Source of the DNA: Byssothecium circinans
Taxonomy: Eukaryota > Ascomycota > Dothideomycetes > Pleosporales > Massarinaceae
DNA: 64,000 nucleotides
Assembly (NCBI GenBank): GCA_010015675.1
Contig: ML976983.1
Location: 678,932 to 742,931, forward strand
Direction of reading: 5' to 3'
Shown: one piece after another, positions 23,624-34,992 of the stretch
Numbering within the stretch: position 1 is the stretch's first letter
How the letters are laid out: every line of letters begins with the position of its first letter
Translations under genes and position numbers: made by a program
Notes under the pieces: model-generated
What the model was told of the DNA's origin: nothing
The model's input: only the letters and a program-made list of their open reading frames with translations
Databases searched by the model: none

Positions 23624-23812
23624 GTCACGTGCAGATTTCCTTCACCTCAACCAGAAACCGTAAAAGAGCTATCATGTATCTCACCGACACACCTTTCTTT
23701 CCATTCCCCTCCATCTGCACTATCTGCAGAGTGTAGCCCTCCAAACGAAAACGACCATGCAGAAAGACGCACACTGAAGACCCACATGTCGCGCTTCAAA
23801 TCACATCCATAG

Positions 23813-24516
23813 CTGGCTCAATCACACACGACCCCAACCCCTCCTCCATCACGTCGCCATCGGTCAGCGTGCGGTGCAATCAGCAAAGAAGCAGCAGAAG
23901 CCAAGCGCGGCGTCTTTACTAGTGGCGCTAAAGGAACGTACTTTGTGGAGTTGGATGTCAGCCCTAGGCTTCAGAATCCATCGGATGTCATATGCGGGAG
24001 GAAATTGCGGGAGATTCTTGACGGGCTTTTAGTGGTGGAAGGCATCTTCACTTGCGCTTTACCTACTTTTATTTCGCAAGTTTTTCTATTTCTGATGCCG
24101 CTATAATATCTAGGCGAAGGTTCTGTGGGCGGAGGTGCGGTGAGGTGAGGGGGGTCAGGTAAGATGGATCTCATACGGTTTATGGAGTGGTGATGAGGTG
24201 GTGCCCAACTAATAGTTGACGGAACGCTGCTTTGTCGGGAGTCTGGTGTGTTGAAGCAGATTGGGGGAAAGTATGGAGTAATTCACCTGCATTCATCCAA
24301 CTCTTCATGCTGGCTTCGCACGTTGAGGTAATGCAGAAATGAGGCACATGATTAACGTAACCTCAGATTCAAGAACTCAACATCATCGTCAACAACCTCT
24401 CTCCACGCCCTCAGCCTTATCACTTCCACTTCCTCCAAGGCAACGTAACGCCCTCAAACGAACCATCGCTCGCACACGGTAGCCAACTCTTAGCTCCCAC
24501 ACCAACGCTAGACAAG
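23813..24516 (+). pseudogene. Two exon-like pieces of an unidentified gene
   Basis: Piece one (23813-24106) is an open frame with coding character (GVFTSGAKGTYFVELDV) but without a good start. Piece two (24367-24516) is exactly 50 codons, bounded by CAG on the left and GTTAGT on the right, so it looks like a true internal exon (IQELNIIVNNLSPRPQPYHF). I find no convincing donor for piece one (a GC sits where GT is expected) and no downstream exon. I read it as the remains of a gene or one with unrecognised exons. Function unknown. Confidence 0.35.
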
Positions 24517-25606
24517 GTTAGTGTACGCACCTACCAACCCAGCCACCAGCCTCGTCAGGCTGAAGGGCTGAAGCCTCAGCCCTATCAAAACGGCCCACCA
24601 GCGCCTGGCAACCCCTCAATTTTTCTTTGGTTAACAAGTCAGTGACATGCGTTCTTGACACTGACAGTGACATTTTGCAACCTAGGGGTACGGCTCCGCC
24701 GCTTCAGGCCACCAAAAAGGCAATAAGGGGATTGAAATGGAAAGAGGAGGGATGAGAATCCTTTTTTCCTTTTTTTTTCCGTACCGTGGCACGCAAAGCA
24801 ACCAGTGGCCTTGCAGCGGTAACGCCTCGGTCCCTGCAGGAAAGTCCATAGGTGGGATCCATACCTAGAAGACATTCAGGCGTCCAACACACTGGGGAAA
24901 AGGTTGGGCATGTACCGCAAAATCGCAGTAAGGCGTAGGTATGGATGATGAAATTTTCGTTCAAGCGAATCGGATGTCTGACCGTTTGCACGGACAGCAT
25001 TTGTTGAATCGAGAAGGTACTCTCTCTCACATCATACCGTTGCTCCACCGCTGATTCTACCGTCTTGGAAGGAGACTTGTGCCTGTGTATGGTGTCACTG
25101 GCGATGCGCGTTAAGCGTCAAGATCTTGCGGGCCCCGCATCTAGTCCACTATATTCACCGTAACTAAGCGCGAAAAAGCCTAGGACTTGTCAGTTCTAAG
25201 AACCTATTCCCGGGCGTACTTAATGCTGGTTGTATGCATGCCTGGACCGCATTTCATCCATCAACCATTACCCTTAAGCCAGGGTGTTTGCCGCGAAAAT
25301 GCAGCATCAACGCCCGACCTGCCGAACGTGACCGTTGTCCGGTTACGCCATCTCCTACGCACGTTAGCCTTGTCCGCTCATATGCAATATGCACCTCACA
25401 CCGCTTACAGGCATCTGAGGACCCAGTACGTCGAGTTCATATCGTCGGCTTTTCTTCCCTGCAGTACCTTTTTCCCAATACGCCTTGTAGGTTGCACGAT
25501 AATGGGCAGGCCATCTCGATAGACGGGACACACACGGCATACATGGATCTTATGAAATATTGAGAAACGGAAAGACACGCAGACCAAGGAAACAAAGCTA
25601 CAATAC

Positions 25607-25634
25607 CAAGAACAAGAACAAGAACAAGAACAAA
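25607..25634. repeat. (CAAGAA)n microsatellite
   Basis: About four and a half copies of a CAAGAA hexamer in non-coding DNA. Confidence 0.7.
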
Positions 25635-27347
25635 CAAGGAAATAACGAGCGAGCGGGAAGGAACTACCGTACATACACGTATGACATAAGCGCTAATTCC
25701 GCGTAAACCCTACCTTTTCCCCTGCCCGTTATCATTCTCCTATCAACACACACCCGCATCACCTCATCCGACTCCGGTTCCAATCGAGCAATGAGGAGGC
25801 GTTCTGGGCAGGCAACGGGTGAGTGACATGGCGCGCGTCTGGAAGCTGTGCGCACTGACTGTGCATCGAGGCGGGATTGCCGTTCCGTGTCTCACTGTCA
25901 GTGACCATGTGCATCGAGAGGGCGTTTGGCGCTTTTGGGGGCCGGAAAAAGTTGGCTTGCTGACGCTGGACTGCGGGAAAGACCATCCCGATTTTTGCGT
26001 ATCTCCCGTGCGTGTGCGTGTGACGCGAAGCTGGACGAGAGCGTCTGAGGTAGTGTCGGTGTAGGTAGGTAAGTTCATGATTAGTTGGCTGGCACGAGCT
26101 GGGAGGGGTAATGAATTTTTTCCAGTGCGGTGTTCAAGGTCTTGTTGTCATGTGCTCCGTAGGAAGGTGCGATGTTGGTCACTAAAATGAATGCCGCAGC
26201 GACGCCTCCGTATACCTGCCTAACTTCACGATTCAACAAGCCCAAAATAGAAGAACAATCGGCAGCAAAATGACGCACATATACGAAGCTGGCAGTCCGT
26301 GTCCCTGTTCGTGTCCATCTCTGTCTCGATATGGTATTTTGACCTGAGACATCAGTACCCGCACACGTATAGGCACAGACACATGAGCCCCGTCACGCAC
26401 CGGAGCTCGGCCAAGGTGAGAATTAAGCTTCGGTCTGACGCGACAGGGCGATAGCGTCTGTGCTTGTGAAACATGGAAACGTGGGTTCAGCAATCTCGAG
26501 TTCCGAGTCTGACTTACAGATTACTGTTGATAATGGAAATTCGATTCGGGCCTTGGATTCGATAACGTGAATCTGAATACCTATTGTGTGGAGTGTCAGC
26601 GTGAGATTGGTAGGGAGAAGCCCCTCTAACGGTGTAACGGCGATATAGTGGAGCTGGGTGCGCTCCACAGTGGAGCGGTTATTAAAGTGGATAGCTGGCA
26701 TCGATTCAAAGCGGTCCTATTGTTGCCAGTGTGCATGGGGAAAGCATGTTCATGGCGTTGCCAAGGGACAACGCAGACCGATCAGACGTAGAAAGTTTAA
26801 TCGCAAGGAAGGAAGAACTGATAAGAAGGTTCGTTTGATCTCTAGAATGGTATCTGTATGACAATAGGATGACAACATATGCGAAGGATCTTTGAGGATA
26901 GAACGAGAGAGAAGAACGAAAGCGTAGGTAATGAGTTGACTAAGAAAAAAGAAATTTAAGAAAGCGTCATGACTCTGAAGCCTGCACACTCCAGCTACCA
27001 ATATGCACCATATACCCTCATACAGAAGAAAACAAATTATGAGCCCAATGGCACCGCTCTCGTATTAACAGACAGGACAAAACGCCGTCATCAGGTTCGT
27101 GATACTTGACCAAAGAGCCAGGTTGATATGGCGACCACCAACGACGGTGGTGAATAGAGGCAAATGCAAGAATTTTGATAGAGAAAAAAAGCCCTCTCCA
27201 GGGCCGTACCGCAAGGGATATATATGGTCAGCCGCCAACGCTCAATCGGGGACTTTTCGAAAAAGTAACGCAACGCAACGAATGCTACTCCTGCCCAATG
27301 ATGCTCATATGCTACGCTTAACGCAATGCAAGCCTACCGCCAGGGCC

Positions 27348-29482
27348 TCATGACTCTTCGTGAACTTCGTTAATAACGTCTGGTTTGGGTGCGAGGGGTG
27401 GAATGGAGGAGCCAGCTACAGAGCCAATGGAGCCGACGCGTTCCTTTGGTGGAGGTTCGTCCTTCATGCACGCGTTTTCAAGCATGTTGGTCCATTTCCC
27501 GCTCGTGCCAGCATGACTATGCTTCAGGTGCTGTCGAAAGTGGTCGGCGCGAAAGAACTTCTTGGCCTGGTTGCACTCGCCGAATTTATGCACGTGATTC
27601 AGATGTTCGGTCCGAGCGTCCCAATTTGCGGGAAGCGGGAATTCCTCACCGCAATAGCCACAAACGTCGGCTACGCCCGAATGAGTTGGTGAGGGGTGGA
27701 ACGCCGCATGCACACCCGCAAGTGCAGCGCACGACCATGAATGACGACGCAGGTGGAGTGAGTTCTGGTGTCGCTCGGCCTCATTTTTGTTTTTGAAACG
27801 GTTCGGGCAATATTGGCAGGTATACTGCTTTTCTAGCTCGTGGACACTGTAAGCTGTCAGCCTATCCTTTGATCAAATGGCGGTGGGGAATCCTCGGATG
27901 CAACATACCGCAACTCTTCCTCACTATCAAACTTCTTCGGTTTCTTGGGGCAGCACTCGCAAATGTATGCCCCAGGAGGACGGCCAGTGACGGAATTCTG
28001 ACGTGATTGGAGTATACTATCGGTTGACATTTTGCGTATTTGAGCGTGTTCGTTTTCAGAGAAACCTCGCTGGTGGTGCGGTCTTGACAACGACCCGCGC
28101 GGGCTGGGGTTTAACGACCTGCTAGCTGCATATGGCGAAGCAGGGCCCAGGTCTGCCTCCGCTGAAGGAGACAGCACGCTAGGCGAAAGACGTTGGTCCC
28201 CGCTGTAGCTCGACATGCTACTTGCAGTGGAAAATCCAAACGACGATGCAAACGAAGCCGTGCGCTGACTGAGGCTCGATGCTGAGGAGAGCGAACCTTG
28301 TGGCACCGCAAACCGCAATGCCGGCGAATTGCGGCTGACTAGCATTTGCGCCGAGCGGCGGTGATACAGGTCAGTCTTGCCACCGCCCGTGGAACGATCC
28401 TCACGCGCCGCCTCCGAGGGAGAGCATGAGGCTCGTCGCTTGAGGCCGCCATTCGGCCCTACTTGGTACTCCTCGGAGACAGAGGGGCTGCGGTCATTGA
28501 TATTCAGGTCGCGCATGCCTCCGTCTTCCACGCCGAATTCCGACTCGGAAAACATGCTGTGATCATAACTCCCGCGGTGCAGAGAGGCAGCGTCGTCCAT
28601 GGTCCCGGGAGTTGATGCTGAAAAGCTGCCAAACCTGCGCTGGTGTGGGTCTGTAGCTCCTGTTTCATACACAGGGCTGCGGAAGCCAGAATATCCTGGG
28701 GACATTGCTCCCGATGGGGGCCAACGCGAGACTGGAGAATCGATAGAGGACTGCATGCGGTCGGGCACTGAAAGAGGCTTGAGTTGGCCGTTGAGCTTGC
28801 TGAACGATGCATGCGCATTCGACGCCGGCTCCTGAATACTTGCAGACAGAGATGGCGCGGTCGTCCTTGTAGGTGTATTGGGACCGCCGATCTTGGAGAG
28901 TAGTTGCTTGTCATAGGCTTGAGATGAGGATTTCAATGCCTGCTGTCCCAACTGTGTCTCGCTGGTCAATCTGTGGTTCCAAATGGTCAATTATGCGCTC
29001 ACAAAACTCGTGGAAGATTGTAATTACCTGTAGTCGGCAAGCGTAGGTCGTCGCGTTGCGCTACGGTCCTCGTCGCTATCACGCTCCGGGCTGCCTGCAG
29101 AGCTCTTTTCGTCCATGGACGTGGAGGTAGACGGCTCGCGAGTATTGATGATCAGGTCTCCTGAGCGTTCGCGCGCAAAGCCACCCAGCAAGCTCGAGCC
29201 AGGCTTGACCGATGCGAATTCAGTCCCACCAAAGCCAGTATCGTGTGGGGAGTTTGTGTTACCCCATTTCCATCCCGAGTCCTCTTCGCTCAGGTCGATG
29301 TGGCGCGGCGGAGGCAAGGGCGGAGGCACCTCCTCGCGCGCTCGAGGAATTGGCATGGCTTCCGAGGGTCGGCGGTGATTAGGCATCGAATAGCGGTGGA
29401 GGGAGCCAGTGTCGTATATTTGGATACTCGGGGTGGAGCTTGCTGGCGACATGGTCATACCGGCGCTGATGGCGGCATGCAT
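27348..29482 (-). CDS. C2H2 zinc-finger protein, probable transcription factor
   Basis: A probable nuclear DNA-binding protein. Minus-strand exons 29482-29028, 28970-27909 and 27846-27348 give 671 residues. The first 500 or so are disordered, rich in Ser, Pro and Gly, with Pro runs. The C-terminal quarter has clustered fingers: a first CECC...H type, a clean C-x2-C-x12-H-x4-H finger (YTCQYCPNRFKNKNEAERHQ), a third starting CGYCGEEFPLP with H-x3-H, and a fourth with HFRQHLKHSH. The second intron falls in the finger region, and splicing is needed to join fingers one and two. Orthologues are common in filamentous fungi, but I cannot name a characterised one. An alternative start at the next Met of MHAAISAGMTM is possible. 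Confidence 0.8.
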
Positions 29483-31534
29483 ACAGGGGCGACGACGGGG
29501 CAGCTGAGGTACTTGCCTCTCAGCAGTGGTGCGGTGGCGAGCAGACGCAGAGCGCAGGAGGTGCGTGCTGTAGCAGTTGGGAGGACCTGTATAGCGGACG
29601 CGCGCACAGGCCAGGGGCGAAAGGGCAGGGAGGCGTAAACGACGGGACGGCCGACTTGTCTCTCCGCGTGGTCAGGTTGGCCCGTCGACGTCACAGCCAA
29701 TTCCCCCAGGTCGTCGACACAACAAAGTGCGGCGCGCTGTGAGGAGAGCGTGGTCGGCGGTTAGGGAGGCGAGATGAGGCTGTCGCTAGAGCGAGCGGCC
29801 AGTCAGGCGGGGGCGGGCTTTCGCTCTGGCTCTGGCTCTGGCGGGAAAGGGTTCAGCCCTATGACTCGTAGGGCTGTCCAAAACCTACCGTCTGAAAGCT
29901 GAAAAGACAGAAAGACGGTCTGCACGCGCTACGCAACGTGACTGCAGACTGTTCCCGAAATACTCTTTGGTGATAGCTGATCATACGGTGCCCAGGTGGC
30001 TACGGGGACTGATGATGCATTCACAGCGAGACCACCAAGCAGAGAATGCGTTGGACGTGAATGAACAGCTTGGATACTAAAGAAGCACCCGATGAGTAGC
30101 AGCCCCTCTCGTGCCCCTTGCGTAGGCAATCGGGACGGGTATCGAGGCAAGAATGGGGAGACGCAGAGAGAGAAGATGAGGAGGAGGAGAGGAGGAGGGA
30201 AGAGATTCAGTGTGGTGCAGAAGGAGAGCATCCCACGGCATAACGGGGGGGGCGACGGGCCTGTCACCATAAAGACGACGGCATCTGTGCACTACTGCCC
30301 CGTTGCCGAATGACGACGATTGGCTGGGAGGCCATCACTAGTGGTTTTGGTGGAGTGTGCAGGGGCAGTGTGTGAACGAGCTTTTACTCGAGCAACCACT
30401 TCGTCGGGACCAGAAGGCATGCCGATAATCTTAGTATCTCACCGCAGCCGCCCACGCAATTCCATACTCATGCCACTTTGCAATCACCCGGAGACTCATT
30501 GACACAAGTTCTACAGCGTCGTACGAACTGCTCCTAACCAGAGTGAGCAATATACCCCCGCTCGCCCGCCCTGCCAACCGTTGCCCATCCATCGACCTCT
30601 GCAGCGCCCGGAGCATCCCATGCCGCCCGCGTAAGAGCGAGTTAGTGTCTGCGGGAGTTCAGCCCTGTCTGTAGAAACATCGCTTGGGCCCGCCACTGCA
30701 CGCCTTTCTGAATGCCGTAACTCTGAGTTCTTCCGATCACCATTTCTATCCCCATGCGTTGGGCGGATCATCTGTTGATCTATGCATCTGGGAGGGCAGA
30801 GCATTGCTCCGGAACTAGCCGCCGAGGGACGGATCAAGCGTTGAGTTGCAAGGTCTGTCTGATTCTCACTATATGTCACCGTCTAGGCAAAGGTCGAGTC
30901 ACGTATATGGTTTGACGAAGGCGTGTACCAAACGTTGCACTGTCATTATTGACGCCATGACGACTGTGTCTGCCTCTTTGTCAGCCAGGCACCGCAATAC
31001 CTCTCCCCTATTCACCGGAACTTGGACCTGACGGGCACTGCCTCTCTTCGAACAAGATGCCCTGCAATGGCGCGAAGGCCACAACTAACGATAAGGCTGT
31101 AAGGCCGTCTACTGTCCAGAATGGTAGCGAATTCGCCGTAATGCTGGCGCGAGGGACGAGCGGCGCCCCGGCACAGACGCGCGGTTAACAAAAGGCTCCA
31201 AGTGCTTATCGACGGGATCGATCAGCCTGGGCTGAGCTAACCTGCGACCGTCCTGGTGCCGTCGATTGCAGTCGGCGACGTAAACGAGTCCAAGGTCTGA
31301 GATATCAAGCTTGCGATGGCTCTTCCCCAATGTGGCCAAACGTCCGTCTAATTGGCCAGTCACAGACACGCATTGTGGAGAGCGCACCTCGGGAAAAATC
31401 AAGCTCTCTATCTGTCACCCTCAAAGCCACACACTCATTGCTAGTTTTACACCTGGGCACAGAGGAAGAACTACGACCCCCTCAACATCGCACTCCCGCC
31501 TTCTTCGGATCACAGCGGAGATTTGTACCGCATC
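29483..31534. other. Intergenic region between C2H2 and Yvh1 genes
   Basis: Divergent promoters and leaders of the two genes are expected here. A short GGCTCT repeat sits near 29823-29842. Frames of 97-131 residues occur on both strands (29243-29638, 30511-30879, 31330-31623) without family motifs. Confidence 0.4.
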
Positions 31535-32952
31535 ATGGCGCTGATCGACAAGGTGCCGGGAGATCTGAACTTGTATATTGGCGGGTAGGTGTCTCAGCAT
31601 CTAACTCTTGCCAGTTGACTTGAACAGGCGTCACGGGTAATGGAAGCTAACGATTTTCCAGCATTTTTACGCTGCGCCGACGCGACGCCCTCAAGAATGC
31701 CAACATAACTCATGTCTTGTCGGTACTTCGGTCGCCCTTGGATGACAATATGTTCGCACCTTTCAAGCACATGACTGTAGAGGTCGACGATGTCGAGGAC
31801 GAGAACCTCTTGGAGCACTTCCCAGAAACCAACCGCTTCATCCAAGAAGGACTTGATGGTGGTGGCGGTGTCCTTGTGCATTGGTAAGTTCACACCCTAG
31901 AACAGCTGAAAGCTGCATGTTCAACCATGGATCGTCGGCTCAATTCGCCTCTCTGGGCAATTCGCCATTTTCACATCACGCTTATGCCCCCTTTTATTTG
32001 AAGCTGTATCCACACAGTTGTCAAAAGCCTATACTGCTTTTCTTCCTGTCCGCGCGTCTTGCATACTTTCCCCACCGCTCAACCTTCCAAGTCTTGCAAT
32101 CCCCACACCGCCCGTTTGCCACCCCCTTCGCCCCAACCACTCAATCTGAAGATGCCAACCTTTTGTCCTCCTCTAGTGCCATGGGAAAATCGCGATCGGC
32201 TACTTGCGTTATCGCCTACCTCATGCAAAAATACAACGTTAGCGCTACACAAGCGCTAAAACAGGTACGGCATGCACGGCCCATTGTCGAGCCTAATGAG
32301 GGCTTCATGAAGCAACTGAAGCTCTACGGTGCGATGCACACACCCGAAAGCGTCGAGAATACGCCAGCCTACCAGCGATGGATTTATCAGCGCGAAATCG
32401 AGCTCAGCCGGGCTTGTGGTCAAGCCCCTGAAGCTGAGAAGATTCGCTTCGAAGACGAGCATATCAGCGATCAAGACGCCAGCTTTGAACTGAGATGTCG
32501 CAAATGCAGGTAGGTGGAAACTCAATGTCATATCGACGGTAAGTTTAGAACCTCACGCTTACGCATACAGGCGACCGCTTGCTACGTCGCAGTACCTTGT
32601 TAAGCACAACCCGACTCCCATAACCAATGACCACAGTGAGAGTAACTCACCTGGCGCCCAAATAGCCAATTGCGCCCACTACTTCCTAGATCCGCTTTCG
32701 TGGATGCGCCCCGAGCTCGAACAAGGCAAACTAGACGGCCGACTGGAGTGCCCCAAATGTCATACCAATGTTGGGAAGTACGCCTGGCAAGGAATGCAGT
32801 GTAGTTGCAGCGAATGGGTCGTACCCGGTATCAGCCTAACGAAGAGTCGAATCGACCAAGTCAAGAAACGAAATACGACTGAGATTCGCCAACCGCCAGG
32901 CATGGCTGCATCATCTTCTGCGGCTGCAAACGTTTCAAGGCAGAACCTATAG
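31535..32952 (+). CDS. yvh1: Yvh1/DUSP12 dual-specificity phosphatase
   Basis: Yvh1 is a dual-specificity phosphatase whose zinc-binding C-terminus works in late 60S ribosome maturation (release of Mrt4) and shuttles through the nucleus. Exons 31535-31584, 31662-31883, 32177-32509 and 32571-32952 give 328 residues, typical for the family. The catalytic loop is HCAMGKSRS near residue 91. The zinc part shows CRKCR, ANCAHYF, LECPKCHTNVGKYAWQG and CSCSEWVVPG. The second intron is 293 bp, far longer than its neighbours, and splits the codon of the catalytic Cys (TG in exon 2, T in exon 3). Without splicing, the active site is lost. Confidence 0.92.
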
Positions 32953-34992
32953 TTCACAATAATGGAGAAAAGCTCCTATAGATGACTTCGTAAAGCTATA
33001 GAGCTTGATCCGGCATAAATACGGTTGCCACGGCCCATCCCCACTGTTGCCCGATTGACTACGCCTTACAATACCAACGGCTTGGATTATCACCGGTCCA
33101 TCACGGATGTGTATTCCTGCCTCGCATGCCAATCATCCAAACGGGTATAGAGCCTTGGGTGAAAGGAGGTTCTTCCGAGCTTCCGGATGGGACACTTGAC
33201 GTCGTGCTCAGCCACGAAGCATTGCTACCCCATCCGTCAATACAATAGTATACCCCAGCCTCTGCATTGAAAACTGAGATATTCACGCGGAAAATGATTG
33301 TCTCTCTTCGACCCTGCCTAAATGTCACTGTTACGTTCTTGGCGGCCCATCTCCCGGGTATATTTTCACAGCAGCCTGGACGCTCATTGAACTTCATCCT
33401 GGAGCACAGCCACTCATTCAACAAAGACATCCTTTCCCTCCTCGATCCTACTTTCATATATTCAGATAGACTTTCCGCCCCCGAAGCAAGGTGCCCAAAT
33501 CGGTGGCCCGCATATGATACCACCATCGGATCGGTACGGCGTCTCGCCATATTGCCTGCTAGACTCGCACACTGCATCTGCATCCGTAAACAGCCAACTC
33601 GGAGAGTAAACAAAAAGGGATTGACTGATCACGCCCTATCACATGATTGCTTGTTCAGACCACCCTGCTTCTACAATCTGAACGAATTCAAATCCTCGAA
33701 GATTACACTATTCATCTCCACGACCTCGCATTTCTCCGTCCTAGACAGCACACATACACCACACAGACTAACAAACTAACACAATACCATACAACAACAT
33801 CAACGCACCCTTACCCTTACCTCCACCCTACAATAAAGACCATACCACCCTCAAGCGGAGGGCGAAGGAACAGCCCTACGCGCCTTCCCAACTCCCCTAG
33901 CGCCTTCCTTCACCATTAGCGCTCCTTCCATAACTAGTACGACAAGTCACAACGGTGCCGACTTTGAATCCTTCAGGCATTGACTCTTGCGAGGCGTCGG
34001 CGCTCTGTCCAGCTGCCTAGTGACCGAACGATTATTTCCTCTGTACAATGCAACATGTGCCATCTATTCGCCAAGACACCGACAATGAGGGCTCCCCGTC
34101 CAATGTGTCCCTGTCGATTGCGCATCCAGCCCTCTAATAACACCTTATACGCGGTACAGTACATACAACCTAACACCCTGCCCCATCAACTTTCCTTCAC
34201 CCGTCGCCTAAAATGGTCACCAGGCAGCACGCAAAACTCCCACCCCTCGCTCGGGTTCGGGCCCTGTACAACCAGCCCAGAACAGCCCAGAGCAGCACCA
34301 GACACAGACCTGCGCCAACCCGATCCCGAAAATATTTATGGCCCTGCGGTCGCTGTGTTGCGCGCTACGTTACCCTGCGTTGCGGCGCGGTGCATTCGCC
34401 TTACCGCCTTATGTACAGCACAGCGCCATGCCGTGCCGTACACATGCATATGCATCCACCACGCACCTACCAAGTATTCCCCAACACGGCGCTGTGCTCC
34501 GCTTCGTAGGAATCGGCTGTCTTTGCGGTGAGTGATGTGGACGAGTGTGATTTGGCCCTTGCAGGCCGTGGTACGGAATTACGCGATACTGTGCAGTGCA
34601 TACATGATGCATATCCCGCCCTGTCTGTTGGAGGCCTTGTCGCTTGCTCCGAGACCGATTCCGCTTTCGAGTGTTGGATTTTTTTTATTGGGGGTAGGGA
34701 AGCCAAGGAAAAGGGAAGATAATTCCTCAAGTCTTGTGAATCCGGGAACGCGTGATCAAGCTTGATTCTATAACAAGCTCGTATTCGTTGATGGAATGAA
34801 AAGATTGACAACATGGTGAGATGCAAAAGGGGGAAAAGTAGTAAGTAGTTTGAGCGAGACAAAAGGAAGTGTTATTGCTATGGATACGACAGCTCGAACG
34901 ACGCTATCCAGACACCCAACGCCCTTCCATACCCAGGAATTCAACTCTTCTCGTATACAATACACAGGATCCCGTACATCAAAACAATCTCT
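32953..34992. other. Convergent intergenic region
   Basis: Two kilobases between the ends of Yvh1 and the Tag1-like gene. Two 170-residue frames (33267-33779 plus and 33101-33613 minus) overlap on opposite strands. Neither has recognisable motifs, so I call neither. C-rich stretches occur around 33700-34000. Confidence 0.4.

Larger units (their letters stand above)
21637..27347. other. 5.7-kb region with gene remnants
   Basis: No intact gene is supportable here. Two eroded coding stretches (23222-23623 minus and 23813-24516 plus) and a hexamer repeat (25607-25634) are listed separately. Other frames, such as 22160-22588, 25187-25563 and 25764-26078, show no family motifs, and several lie on both strands of the same DNA. 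Confidence 0.4.

Noticed and set aside
33101..33779. Two 170-residue frames on opposite strands
   Set aside because: They overlap each other; neither has recognisable domains, and nothing favours one strand.
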